This document shows, one piece after another, positions 38,801 through 47,768 of a stretch of 64,000 nucleotides of DNA; position 1 is the stretch's first letter, and the number at the start of each line of letters is the position of its first letter. A program made the position numbers and the translations under genes. This stretch comes from Pseudomonas gingeri (GTDB lineage: Bacteria > Pseudomonadota > Gammaproteobacteria > Pseudomonadales > Pseudomonadaceae), in the NCBI RefSeq assembly GCF_013385425.1, contig NZ_JACAQA010000007.1, positions 248,001-312,000 on the forward strand, written 5' to 3'. The notes below the pieces were generated by a model. That model was not told where the DNA came from. It worked only from the letters and a program-made list of their open reading frames with translations, and did no database searches.

Positions 38801-40381
38801 TTACAGCGGGTCGCGCGATGGCATGCCGTCCACCAGCCGCTGAATGCGCAACGGGTTGGCGTTTTTCAACGCGTCGGGCAGCAGGTCATCGGGGTAATTC
38901 TGGAAACACACCGGGCGCAGGAAACGGTCGATGGCCAGGGTCCCGACCGAGGTGCCCCGCGCATCGGACGTCGCCGGATATGGACCGCCGTGGACCATCG
39001 AATCGCAGACCTCGACACCGGTCGGGTAGCCGTTGAGCAAGATCCGGCCGACTTTCTGTTCCAGCAAGGGCGTCAGCTCGGCGAACTGTTCAAGGTCAGC
39101 CGCCTCGCCAATGATCGTCGCCGTGAGTTGGCCGTGCAGGCCGCCCAGGGCAGCGCTGAGTTGCGCCTGGTCGGCGACTTCGACGAACACGGTGGTCGGG
39201 CCGAAGACTTCTTCCTGCAGCACCTCATCACCGTCGATCAGTAACTGGACATCAGCCTTGAACAGCTGTGGCCGCGCCTGATTACCCGCTTGAGCGCTAC
39301 CGGCCAAGTGTTGGATGCCCGGGTGCGCCAGCAGTTTTTCCAAGCCCTTGCCATAACTGCTCAAGGTGCCGGCATTGAGCATGGTTTGCGCCGGTTGATC
39401 GGCCATCAGCCGTGCGACCTGCTGGGTGAACGCGGCGAACGCCGGCGAGGCAATACCGATCAACAGGCCGGGGTTGGTACAGAACTGACCGCAGCCCTGC
39501 ACCACCGAAGCGGTCAGGTCGCGGGCGACCGTTTCCGCTCGCACATGCAGCGCCTGGGGCAAAACGATGACCGGGTTGATACTCGACATCTCGGCAAACA
39601 CCGGGATCGGTTGTGGACGTGCCGCCGCCATGTCGCACAAGGCGCGTCCGCCCTTGAGCGAGCCGGTGAAGCCCACCGCCTGGATCGCCGGGTGCTTGAC
39701 CAGCGCTTCACCGACCCAGTCACCGAAGATCATATTGAACACACCCTCCGGCATACCGGTGGCCTGTGCCGCACGAATGATTGCATCGGCGACCTGCTCG
39801 GCCGTCGCCATATGACCGCCATGGGCCTTGAACACCACCGGACATCCCGCCGCCAGTGCCGCAGCGGTGTCACCGCCCGCCGTGGAAAACGCCAGGGGGA
39901 AGTTGCTGGCGCCAAACACCGCCACCGGCCCCAGACCGATGCGATATTGGCGCAGGTCCGGACGCGGCAAAGGTTGGCGATCAGGCAATGCACTGTCGAT
40001 GCGCGCAGCGTAGAAATCACCGCGACGCAGCACCGTGGCAAACAGGCGCATCTGCCCGCTGGTACGACCGCGCTCGCCTTTGATACGGGCGGCGGGCAAC
40101 GCGGTTTCGCGGCAGACCAGCTCGACGAAATCATCCCCCAGCGCGTCCAGCTCGTCGGCCACCGCCTCCAGGAATTTCGCGCGACGCTGCGCACTCAAGG
40201 CGCGGTAAGCCGGGTAAGCCGCCGCGGCAGCCTTGGCGGCGGCATCGACTTCTTGCGCGGTTGCCTGGTAGAAATCATGGGGCAAGACCGCACCGCTGCT
40301 GGCATCGACACTGTGCAACTTGATGGTGCCGTTGGCGCTGCGCTGGCCGCCGATATAGTTGTGGCCTGAAAACCGGGTCAT
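38801..40381 (-). CDS. 2-oxoglutarate semialdehyde (2,5-dioxovalerate) dehydrogenase
   Basis: 526 residues from the ATG at 40381 (AGGAAA ahead). It is an aldehyde dehydrogenase with the catalytic Cys in QGCGQFCTNPGLL, the Glu in PVFAEMSSINPV, VGFTGSLKGGRAL in the cofactor region and QEEVFGPTTVFVEV. This subgroup, about 525 residues with the QFCTNPG active site, includes the alpha-ketoglutaric semialdehyde dehydrogenases of oxidative pentose and hydroxyproline pathways. It makes 2-oxoglutarate, the last step of L-arabinose oxidation without phosphorylation. It lies between araF and the FAH-family dehydratase on the same strand. Confidence 0.9.
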   Translation of the reverse strand: MTRFSGHNYIGGQRSANGTIKLHSVDASSGAVLPHDFYQATAQEVDAAAKAAAAAYPAYRALSAQRRAKFLEAVADELDALGDDFVELVCRETALPAARIKGERGRTSGQMRLFATVLRRGDFYAARIDSALPDRQPLPRPDLRQYRIGLGPVAVFGASNFPLAFSTAGGDTAAALAAGCPVVFKAHGGHMATAEQVADAIIRAAQATGMPEGVFNMIFGDWVGEALVKHPAIQAVGFTGSLKGGRALCDMAAARPQPIPVFAEMSSINPVIVLPQALHVRAETVARDLTASVVQGCGQFCTNPGLLIGIASPAFAAFTQQVARLMADQPAQTMLNAGTLSSYGKGLEKLLAHPGIQHLAGSAQAGNQARPQLFKADVQLLIDGDEVLQEEVFGPTTVFVEVADQAQLSAALGGLHGQLTATIIGEAADLEQFAELTPLLEQKVGRILLNGYPTGVEVCDSMVHGGPYPATSDARGTSVGTLAIDRFLRPVCFQNYPDDLLPDALKNANPLRIQRLVDGMPSRDPL

Positions 40382-40391
40382 GGTGATTTCC

Positions 40392-41384
40392 TTAAAGAGT
40401 GACGACGTTACCGGGCTCGAACACCGCGTCGACGTTGCCGACAGCATTGATCAACGGCGCGCCGAATTCGGCCTGGCTGATCTCGAACACATCGCCTGGC
40501 TGGGTACGTATACCGTCGGCGAATGACAGGGTCGCGGTGCCGAAGAAGTGGATATGCACATCGCCGGGCGTGAGGAACTGGCTGTACTTGAAATGGTGGT
40601 ATTCGAGGTTTTCCAGGCTATGGCACATGTTGGCCTCGCCACTGAGGAATTCGTTTTCCCAGATCACCACACCGTTGCGCAGGATACGGCTGCTGCCGGC
40701 CAGGTGCCGGGGCAACTCCCCCACCCGCAGCTCCGGACCATAGCTGCAACTGCGCAACTTGGAGTGGGCCAGGTACAGGTAATTCTTGCGCTCCATTACG
40801 TGATCGGAGAATTCGTTGCCCACCGCAAACCCCAGGCGATAAGGCTTGCGATCAGGGCCGATAACATACAGGCCGCTGATCTCCGGCTCCTCGCCGGCGT
40901 CTTCGGCAAACGGCGGCACCGGGAACGACTGGCCGGGACGCACCACGATGCTGCCATCGCCCTTGTAGAACCATTCCGGTTGTACGCCCGCCTGTCCGGA
41001 CGCCGGCTTACCGCCCTCCACGCCCCATTTGAAAATGCGCATGGTGTCGGTCATCGCACTGTCATCACCGGCCTGCTGATGCATCTTGTCCCGCGCCGAG
41101 GCACTGCCCAGGTGAGTCAATCCGGTGCCACTGACCAACATATGGGCCGGGTCCGGGTGATCCAACGGAGGCAGGACTTTCAGGTCAGCCAACAGCGCGG
41201 CGTAGTCATGGCTGTCACCCAAGCCGAGGCTTTGCACCTGCTGCTGCAAATTGACGCCCGCCTCGATGGCGGCCAGCGCCAGCTCGCGCACGCTGTGCGC
41301 GCTTCGTACTTCGCGCAAGGTGCTGCCTTCAACCACGCCTACCCGACGCTCACCGTTACGCAATTCGAACTGAACCAAACGCAT
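40392..41384 (-). CDS. FAH-family 2-keto-3-deoxypentonate dehydratase (AraD1 group)
   Basis: 330 residues of the fumarylacetoacetate-hydrolase fold; AGGAGAAG site. The family metal-site region is seen as EPEISGLYVIGPDRKPYRLGFAVGNEFSDHVMER and, later, GVVIWENEFLSGEANMCHSLENLEYHHF. The protein matches the GguC/AraD1 group found beside sugar-acid genes. Expected step: 2-keto-3-deoxy-L-arabinonate to 2-oxoglutarate semialdehyde. The exact reaction is inferred from the neighbouring dehydratase and dehydrogenase, since FAH proteins in other pentose pathways act as dehydratases or hydrolases. It is 10 bases from the semialdehyde dehydrogenase start. Confidence 0.8.
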   Translation of the reverse strand: MRLVQFELRNGERRVGVVEGSTLREVRSAHSVRELALAAIEAGVNLQQQVQSLGLGDSHDYAALLADLKVLPPLDHPDPAHMLVSGTGLTHLGSASARDKMHQQAGDDSAMTDTMRIFKWGVEGGKPASGQAGVQPEWFYKGDGSIVVRPGQSFPVPPFAEDAGEEPEISGLYVIGPDRKPYRLGFAVGNEFSDHVMERKNYLYLAHSKLRSCSYGPELRVGELPRHLAGSSRILRNGVVIWENEFLSGEANMCHSLENLEYHHFKYSQFLTPGDVHIHFFGTATLSFADGIRTQPGDVFEISQAEFGAPLINAVGNVDAVFEPGNVVTL

Positions 41385-41405
41385 GTGTCTTCTCCTGATA
41401 GTCGA

Positions 41406-42728
41406 TTAAGTACGCGTGGCGCTGCGGGCGCTGGCAGCGAACGAGTCGGCCGGCAGCAGGTGCTTGCGCTCCAGCGCGCGGTAGACCACGCCGGTCAGCA
41501 GCAGCCCGAACACCATCACCCCGGAAAGGAAATACAACCCGGAGGCCAGGTTGCCGGTGTACTCCTTGAGCGCACCGATCACGAATGGGCCGATATAGCC
41601 GCCCAGGTTGCCCACCGAGTTGATCAACGCAATGCCCGCCGCCGCGCTGGCACCGGCGAAAAACCGCCCCGGTAGCGTCCAGAACACCGCCGTGCAGGAA
41701 AACAGCGCGAACGCCACCAGGCACAGCGCCGCCAGTTGCAGCACCGGCACATTCAGCCAGGCGCTGAGGAACAGGCCGGCCGCACCCAACACGTAAAGCA
41801 CCGCCAGGTGACCGTAACGATCATTCAAGCGATCGGAACTGCGGGGAATGATCAACAGCCCGATGATGCCGAAGATATAGGGCACCGCTGAAACGAAACC
41901 AGTGGTCAGGTCACTGCCGCCAAACTGCTTGATCAAGGTCGGCAGCCACAGGCCCAGGCCGTAAATGCTCAGCGTCACCGGCAGGTAAAACAACGCCAGC
42001 AGCAACAGGCGGTGGTCTTTCAGGGCGTGCAGCGGGTTGCCGTGGCGGGTCTGGCCATAGGCCTGCAAGTCCTTGTTCAGCTCGCCGGCCAACCAGGTCT
42101 TTTCGTCCTCGCTCATCCATTTGACCTGCTTCGGGCCGTCCGGCAGATAGCGCAACACCGGCCAGGTCAGCAGAAGCGCCGGTGTGCCGATGACGATGAA
42201 CAGCCACTGCCAGCCGTGCAGGCCAAGAAGGCCGTCCATCCCCAACAGGCCGCCTGAGACAGGCCCGGTGATCATCATTGCGATGGGTTGGGACAGGATA
42301 AACAGCCCGAGGATCTTGCCGCGATGGCGTACCGGGAACCACTGGGTGATGTAGTAGAGCACCCCCGGGAAAAACCCGGCTTCCGCCGCGCCGAGCAAAA
42401 AGCGCATCAGATGGAAACTGTACGGCCCTTGGACGAACGCCGTGCCGAGGGTGATGGCGCCCCAGGTCACCATGATCCGCGCGAACCAGCGCCGTGCGCC
42501 GAAGCGGTCAAGCATCAGGTTGCTCGGAATTTCAAACAGAAAGTAGCCAATAAAGAACAGACCGGCCCCCAGGCCATACGCCGCGTCACCGATGCCAACG
42601 TCGGCGCCCATGTGCAACTTGGCGAAACCCACGGCCGAGCGATCCACATAGGCGATCAGGTACAGCAGGATCAGGAAGGGGATCAGTTTCAGCGTGATAC
42701 GACGTATAAGCCGCGGTTCCTGGCTCAT
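41406..42728 (-). CDS. MFS transporter (ACS family), probable pentonate/sugar-acid importer
   Basis: 440 residues from the ATG at 42728, GGAG 8 bases ahead; about 12 spans. RRITLKLIPFLILLYLIAYVDRSAVGFAKL and RFLLGAAEAGFFPGVLYYITQWFP are ACS-family hallmarks (relatives carry tartrate, galactonate, phthalate and similar acids). First gene of the minus-strand set MFS - FAH dehydratase - semialdehyde dehydrogenase, divergent from the IlvD/Edd dehydratase. It may import arabinonate made in the periplasm or environment, giving the pathway a second entry besides AraFGH. The substrate is inferred. Confidence 0.85.
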   Translation of the reverse strand: MSQEPRLIRRITLKLIPFLILLYLIAYVDRSAVGFAKLHMGADVGIGDAAYGLGAGLFFIGYFLFEIPSNLMLDRFGARRWFARIMVTWGAITLGTAFVQGPYSFHLMRFLLGAAEAGFFPGVLYYITQWFPVRHRGKILGLFILSQPIAMMITGPVSGGLLGMDGLLGLHGWQWLFIVIGTPALLLTWPVLRYLPDGPKQVKWMSEDEKTWLAGELNKDLQAYGQTRHGNPLHALKDHRLLLLALFYLPVTLSIYGLGLWLPTLIKQFGGSDLTTGFVSAVPYIFGIIGLLIIPRSSDRLNDRYGHLAVLYVLGAAGLFLSAWLNVPVLQLAALCLVAFALFSCTAVFWTLPGRFFAGASAAAGIALINSVGNLGGYIGPFVIGALKEYTGNLASGLYFLSGVMVFGLLLTGVVYRALERKHLLPADSFAASARSATRT

Positions 42729-42820
42729 GGATCGATCTCCGATTGTTATTTTTATAGAAGCTCGGGGAACGCCTCTCGCGGAAATCCGCCAGGGTCGCAC
42801 CTCATCTGAAAACGACTATA

Positions 42821-42831
42821 TAGTAGTACTA
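42821..42831. promoter_or_regulatory. FadR/GntR-type operator 1 in MFS/dehydratase promoter
   Basis: TAGTAGTACTA is a perfect palindrome (arms TAGTA/TACTA, centre G) that fits TNGTNNNACNA. It lies 93 bases ahead of the MFS start, in the 191-base divergent region, and resembles the site at 33758-33768. Confidence 0.6.
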
Positions 42832-42894
42832 TTTACTAAACAATGCTTCCAAACAGAAGATTTTGCGCCTATTGTTAACTACATAAAGAACATA

Positions 42895-42905
42895 TAGTCA
42901 TACAA
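42895..42905. promoter_or_regulatory. FadR/GntR-type operator 2 in MFS/dehydratase promoter
   Basis: TAGTCATACAA also satisfies TNGTNNNACNA. It ends 14 bases before the dehydratase start, over the likely transcription start, where a repressor would block it. Confidence 0.5.
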
Positions 42906-42919
42906 TAAGAGAAGTCGTC

Positions 42920-44656
42920 ATGTCTGATAAAAAGCCCGCCCTACGCTCCGCCCAGTGGTTTGGTACCGCCGATAAAAACGGCTTCATGTACCGCAGTTGG
43001 ATGAAGAATCAGGGCATTGCCGACCATCAGTTCCACGGCAAGCCGATCATCGGGATCTGCAACACCTGGTCGGAACTGACCCCTTGCAACGCGCATTTCC
43101 GTCAGATTGCCGAGCACGTCAAACGTGGGGTGATCGAGGCCGGCGGCTTTCCCGTGGAGTTCCCGGTGTTCTCCAACGGAGAATCGAACCTGCGCCCCAC
43201 CGCCATGCTCACCCGCAACCTGGCGAGCATGGATGTGGAGGAAGCCATTCGCGGCAACCCCATCGACGGCGTGGTGCTGCTGACCGGCTGTGACAAGACC
43301 ACTCCGGCGCTGCTGATGGGCGCGGCCAGTTGCGACGTCCCCGCCATCGTGGTCACCGGCGGGCCGATGCTGAACGGCAAGCACAAGGGCCAGGACATCG
43401 GCTCGGGCACCGTGGTCTGGCAGCTCAGCGAACAGGTCAAGGCCGGCACCATTACCCTGGATGACTTCCTCGCGGCCGAAGGCGGCATGTCGCGCTCGGC
43501 GGGCACCTGCAACACCATGGGCACCGCGTCGACCATGGCCTGCATGGCTGAAGCACTGGGCACTTCCCTGCCCCACAACGCGGCGATTCCGGCGGTGGAT
43601 GCGCGCCGTTATGTGCTGGCGCATATGTCCGGCATGCGCGCGGTGGAGATGGTGCGCGAGGACTTGAAGCTGTCGAAAATCCTCACCAGGGAAGCCTTTG
43701 AAAACGCGATCCGCGTGAATGCGGCCATCGGCGGCTCGACCAACGCCGTGATTCACTTGAAAGCCATCGCCGGACGCATCGGCGTCGAGCTCGACCTGGA
43801 CGACTGGACCCGCATGGGTCGCGGCATACCGACCATCGTCGACCTGCAACCGTCGGGGCGTTTCCTGATGGAGGAGTTCTACTATGCCGGCGGCCTGCCG
43901 GCGGTGCTGCGCCGCCTCGGTGAAGCCAACCTGATCCCGCACCCCAACGCCCTGACCGTCAACGGCAGGTCCCTTGGCGACAACACCAAAGACGCGCCGA
44001 TCTACGGCCGGGACGAAGTGATCCGCACCCTCGCCAACCCGATCCGCGCAGACGGCGGCATCTGCGTACTGCGCGGCAATCTGGCGCCGCTAGGTGCCGT
44101 GCTCAAGCCTTCGGCGGCCAGCCCGGAACTGATGCAGCATCGTGGCCGCGCGGTGGTGTTCGAGAACTTCGACATGTACAAGGCGCGGATCAACGACCCG
44201 GAACTGGACGTCGATGCCCACTCGATCCTGGTGATGAAGAACTGCGGGCCCAAGGGTTATCCGGGCATGGCGGAAGTCGGCAACATGGGCTTGCCGGCCA
44301 AGCTGCTGGCCCAAGGGGTGACCGACATGGTGCGTATTTCCGATGCGCGCATGAGCGGCACGGCCTATGGCACGGTGGTCTTGCACGTGGCACCGGAAGC
44401 CGCGGCCGGCGGGCCCTTGGCCACGGTACGCGAAGGCGACTGGATCGAGCTCGACTGTGCCAACGGCCGTCTGCACCTGGATATCCCGGACGCCGAGCTG
44501 GCCGCGCGCATGGCGGACCTGAAGCCGCCACAGCCGTTGCTCGTCGGCGGCTATCGCCAGCTGTATATCGATCATGTGCTGCAGGCGGACCAGGGTTGCG
44601 ACTTCGATTTCCTGGTGGGTTGCCGTGGGGCGGAAGTCCCGCGTCATTCCCACTAA
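42920..44656 (+). CDS. IlvD/Edd-family L-arabinonate dehydratase
   Basis: 578 residues. It matches the sugar-acid branch of the IlvD/Edd family: YRSWMKNQGIADHQFHGKPIIGICNTWSELTPCN, with iron-sulfur Cys candidates Cys56, Cys124 (TGCDKTTPA) and Cys198 (AGTCNTMGTAST). Lys126 next to Cys124 is the carbamylated magnesium ligand, and the catalytic Ser is in DARMSGTAYGTVVLH. It dehydrates L-arabinonate (relatives accept D-xylonate or D-fuconate) to 2-keto-3-deoxypentonate and needs a [2Fe-2S] cluster and magnesium. It is followed 47 bases later by the GntR regulator and is divergent from the rest of the pathway. Confidence 0.92.
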   Translation: MSDKKPALRSAQWFGTADKNGFMYRSWMKNQGIADHQFHGKPIIGICNTWSELTPCNAHFRQIAEHVKRGVIEAGGFPVEFPVFSNGESNLRPTAMLTRNLASMDVEEAIRGNPIDGVVLLTGCDKTTPALLMGAASCDVPAIVVTGGPMLNGKHKGQDIGSGTVVWQLSEQVKAGTITLDDFLAAEGGMSRSAGTCNTMGTASTMACMAEALGTSLPHNAAIPAVDARRYVLAHMSGMRAVEMVREDLKLSKILTREAFENAIRVNAAIGGSTNAVIHLKAIAGRIGVELDLDDWTRMGRGIPTIVDLQPSGRFLMEEFYYAGGLPAVLRRLGEANLIPHPNALTVNGRSLGDNTKDAPIYGRDEVIRTLANPIRADGGICVLRGNLAPLGAVLKPSAASPELMQHRGRAVVFENFDMYKARINDPELDVDAHSILVMKNCGPKGYPGMAEVGNMGLPAKLLAQGVTDMVRISDARMSGTAYGTVVLHVAPEAAAGGPLATVREGDWIELDCANGRLHLDIPDAELAARMADLKPPQPLLVGGYRQLYIDHVLQADQGCDFDFLVGCRGAEVPRHSH

Positions 44657-44703
44657 TTGCAATGGTATGATGCAGGGTATTTAGCCAGAGCAACCTCCTC
44701 GTT

Positions 44704-45426
44704 ATGGATCAGCAGTCGCCCAAGCCGCGTAAGAGCATGCACGCCCAAATCGTTCAGGATTTGGGCATGCACATCGTTTCCGGACGCTTCAAGCCGGAAG
44801 AAAGACTGCCCATGGAAGCCACGCTCTGCGAAGAGTACAAAGTCAGCCGCTCGGTGTTGCGTGAGGCGACCCGCGTACTCAGCGCCAAGGGCCTGGTGTA
44901 TTCCAAGCCACGGGTGGGGGCGGTGGTACGGCCTCGCGTGAAATGGCACTTGCTCGACCCCGACGTGCTGTCCTGGCTGATGCAGTCCACGCCCCATAGC
45001 GAGTTTTTCAACACCCTGGCGGGTGTACGCCGCATTCTCGAACCGGAAATTGCCGCCATGGCCGCGTCCACCGCGACCGACGAAGACATCACCACCATCG
45101 AAAATGCCTACCGGGGCATGGAGACGGCGCAGACCCACGACGCGCTGCTGCAGGCCGACCTGGACTTCCACCGGGCCATTGCCGACGCCACGCGCAACGA
45201 CTTGCTCGCCTATATGTGCAACATGCTGTCGTTGCCGCTGCGCGAGTCCATCAGCATCACCAACCGCCGCCCCGATATCCAGCGCCTCAGCCTGCCCCGG
45301 CACAAGGCGATCCTCACCGCGATCAAGAACCGTGACGCCCTCGGCGCCCGGCATGCGTCGCTGGTGCAACTGGACGATACGCGCGTGGCACTGGATACGG
45401 TGATGAATGTGCTGACGCCGCTATAG
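44704..45426 (+). CDS. GntR/FadR-family regulator of the pentose cluster (inferred)
   Basis: 240 residues. Winged helix-turn-helix at about 12-78 (GRFKPEERLPMEATLCEEYKVSRSVLREATRVLSAKGLV), then an FCD ligand domain (about 95-230) with metal-binding His in DLDFHRAIADAT and LPRHKAIL, and a likely Asp in the first helix. FCD proteins sense carboxylates or sugar acids, so arabinonate or a ketodeoxy acid is a fair effector guess. Exact FadR-type sites TNGTNNNACNA lie in the dehydratase/MFS promoter (two) and in the XylB-like/mutarotase promoter (one), and a weak relative lies ahead of araF. Confidence 0.87.
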   Translation: MDQQSPKPRKSMHAQIVQDLGMHIVSGRFKPEERLPMEATLCEEYKVSRSVLREATRVLSAKGLVYSKPRVGAVVRPRVKWHLLDPDVLSWLMQSTPHSEFFNTLAGVRRILEPEIAAMAASTATDEDITTIENAYRGMETAQTHDALLQADLDFHRAIADATRNDLLAYMCNMLSLPLRESISITNRRPDIQRLSLPRHKAILTAIKNRDALGARHASLVQLDDTRVALDTVMNVLTPL

Positions 45427-45811
45427 TCCTGCTTGTGTGAGGCACATCTCCCTGCGGCTCCCCACCGATGCGGGGCAAGCTTGGCTGCAACTCCCTGGGG
45501 CTGCCGGTACCAGCCTCGGCACCACGAAAGAAGCACAGACTAAAATCAAAACGCGAAGGGTACGAGTGGGCGAAAAATCCCAACTATAACTATAACAACG
45601 CACGTGCCAGCGCCCTCCGTCATCAACGGCCAAGTTACTGACGCCCAATGAAAAGCCGCCGCTTTGCGCGTGACGATACTGACTGGCCCATCGAAATCGG
45701 TCAGTCAATCGAAAAACCACTTGCGCATGACATCGGATGCCTCTCCTCCCTAACGGGGTATGCAGGGTGCCATCAGATGCATCTCAGTAAAAACAACAAG
45801 GAGAGAGCCGC
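45427..45811. other. Intergenic region upstream of the sulfite-dehydrogenase-like pair
   Basis: 385 bases with no supported gene. A direct repeat ACTATAACTATAAC occurs near 45584-45597. The promoter for the molybdoenzyme gene should be here; no confident elements were identified. Confidence 0.4.
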
Positions 45812-47049
45812 ATGAAGTTCAGTCCTGTCAATAACAGCAACCCGAGCCGCCGACGCGTTCTACGCGATGCCTTCGCCCTGGCTTTGGCGGCTTCGCCATT
45901 GGCAAACCTCGCCAAGGCAGCCGACGAAACACCGGAAGAAGTGACCTTTGCCGCCGGCCCACGGCCGCTGGTGCAATACCCGCAAAAACGGCTGTTGACC
46001 CTGGTGACCACCCGCCCGCCACACCTTGAGACGCCATTCCCCATCTTCAATGACGGGCCCATCACACCCAATGACGCTTTTTTCGTGCGCTACCACCTGG
46101 CCAATATCCCTACCAGCATTGATCCGCAGACTTACCGTTTGACGATCAAGGGCTCGGTCGACACACCGCTCTCACTTTCCCTTGCAGAACTCAAGACCCT
46201 GGTGGAACCGGTGGAAGTAGTGGCCGTCAATCAGTGTTCGGGGAACAGTCGTGGCTTCTCGATGCCGCGTGTGTTTGGGGCTCAGTTGGGTAATCAATGG
46301 GTAATGCCCGCTGGGTGGGCGTACCGCTCAAGGCAGTATTGGAAAAGGCCGGTGTCAAAGCAGACGCCAGGCAAGTGACATTCCGTGGACTTGATAAGCC
46401 TGTGCTGACGAGCACACCGGAATTCATCAAGGCACTGGATATCAGCCATGCCATGGACGGCGAACCCATGATCGCCTGGTCGATGAACGGTACCGACCTG
46501 CCATTTCTCAACGGTTACCCGATACGTCTGGTGGTGCCGGGCTATTTCGGCACGTACTGGGTCAAGCACCTGAGTGAGATCGAAGTCGTCGACCACACCT
46601 ACGACGGTTTTTTCATGGCCAAGGGTTACCGCGTTCCGGACAACGATTGTTTCTGCATCGCCCCCGGCACCACCGCGGCGCAAACAGTGCCGATTTCCAA
46701 GTTACCGGTACGTAGCTTCATCACCAGTCTCAAACACGGCGATGTGCTGCCGCTGAAAAAGACTGTGGAAATCAAGGGCATTGCGTTCGACAGCGGTGTT
46801 GGGATCAACAAGGTCGAAGTGTCGATCGACGGCGGAAAAAAATGGCGCGAGGCCAAACTTGGGAAGGATCTTGGCCGTTACTCCTTCCGTGAGTGGACGC
46901 TGCCGATCACCTTTAGCAGCAAGGGCGCCACACAGTTGATGGTGCGAGCCAGCAATCGGGCGGGTGAAACGCAGCCACTGCGAGCCGACTGGAACCCGGG
47001 GGGCTATCGTCGCCACGTCGCAGAAACCAGCCATGTGACCGTTGCCTGA
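45812..47049 (+). pseudogene. Tat-exported molybdopterin sulfite-dehydrogenase-like subunit, frameshifted
   Basis: Two overlapping frames together make one SorA/sulfite-oxidase-type protein. The first (from 45812, with GGAGAGAG) has a Tat signal (SRRRVLRDAFALALAASP) and the molybdenum ligand Cys142 in AVNQCSGNSRGF. At codon 161 (LGN) the frame is lost. The second frame resumes at base 46297 with MGNARWVGVPLKAVLEKAGV, which in intact relatives follows LGN by two residues (GA). This implies net loss of about 4 bases near 46295. The rest is intact: HTYDGFFMAKGYRVPDND, and the C-terminal dimerisation domain with GVGINKVEVSIDGGKKWREA. The gene looks freshly broken, or the base call is wrong. The intact heme partner follows 10 bases later. 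Confidence 0.8.
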
Positions 47050-47059
47050 GGAGCCCCGC

Positions 47060-47698
47060 ATGAAACCCATGACCACCTTACTGTGTGCCGCTCAGGTTTG
47101 TTTGGCCGCCATGGCTAGCGCAGCGCCACTCGCGATCACCTTGCCGCCCGAAACGGCCGTGCTCAAACCCAGCGCCCTGCCCGGCTACCCGTTGGCTCAG
47201 CAGAAGTGCTCCACCTGCCATTCCGCTGATTACATCAACTTCCAGCCTCCTGGCCTCAGCCTGGCACAGTGGACTGGCGAAGCCAGCAAGATGCAGCACG
47301 TGTACGGTGCTCCGATCAGCGATCTGGACGTGAATATGATCGGCGCCTATCTTGCGGTCACCTATGGTAGTGCCGATGCGAACGACGCCGATGTGCAGGC
47401 CGCTTCAACGCCATCGGCGAGCCAGACCCCAGCCGCGCCTGCAGCCAAAGTCGACGCCATGGCCCTGCTCCAGAGCAACTCCTGCCTGTCTTGTCACGCG
47501 GTTGATCACAAGGTCGTGGGCCCGGCGTATCAGGATGTGGCGGCCAAGTATGCCAATGACCCACAGGCACTGGCCAAGGTAATCTCCAGCATTGAGCACG
47601 GCGGCACCGGTAAATGGGGGAATATCCCGATGCCACCTTTCGCACAGTTGAGCCCGAGCGACCTGCAAACCCTGGCGACTTTCATATTGCATCAGTGA
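47060..47698 (+). CDS. Diheme c-type cytochrome, partner of the sulfite-dehydrogenase-like enzyme
   Basis: 212 residues from the ATG at 47060, with GAGGAG just after the molybdoenzyme stop. Signal peptide to about residue 20 (AMASA). Two heme sites: CSTCH near residue 53, and CLSCH near residue 142 in a typical cytochrome c fold (CHAVDHKVVGPAYQDVAAKY, GGTGKWGNIPMPPF). A linker rich in Ala/Pro/Ser/Thr joins the two domains. It should accept electrons from the upstream molybdopterin subunit in the periplasm. With that subunit frameshifted, it may have no donor in this strain. Confidence 0.88.
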   Translation: MKPMTTLLCAAQVCLAAMASAAPLAITLPPETAVLKPSALPGYPLAQQKCSTCHSADYINFQPPGLSLAQWTGEASKMQHVYGAPISDLDVNMIGAYLAVTYGSADANDADVQAASTPSASQTPAAPAAKVDAMALLQSNSCLSCHAVDHKVVGPAYQDVAAKYANDPQALAKVISSIEHGGTGKWGNIPMPPFAQLSPSDLQTLATFILHQ

Positions 47699-47768
47699 GT
47701 TCATTCCCGGCTCGACCAGGCCCCTCACGTACACTACTTCGCCCTCTTCGAGGCTATAAGCCCCCCTC

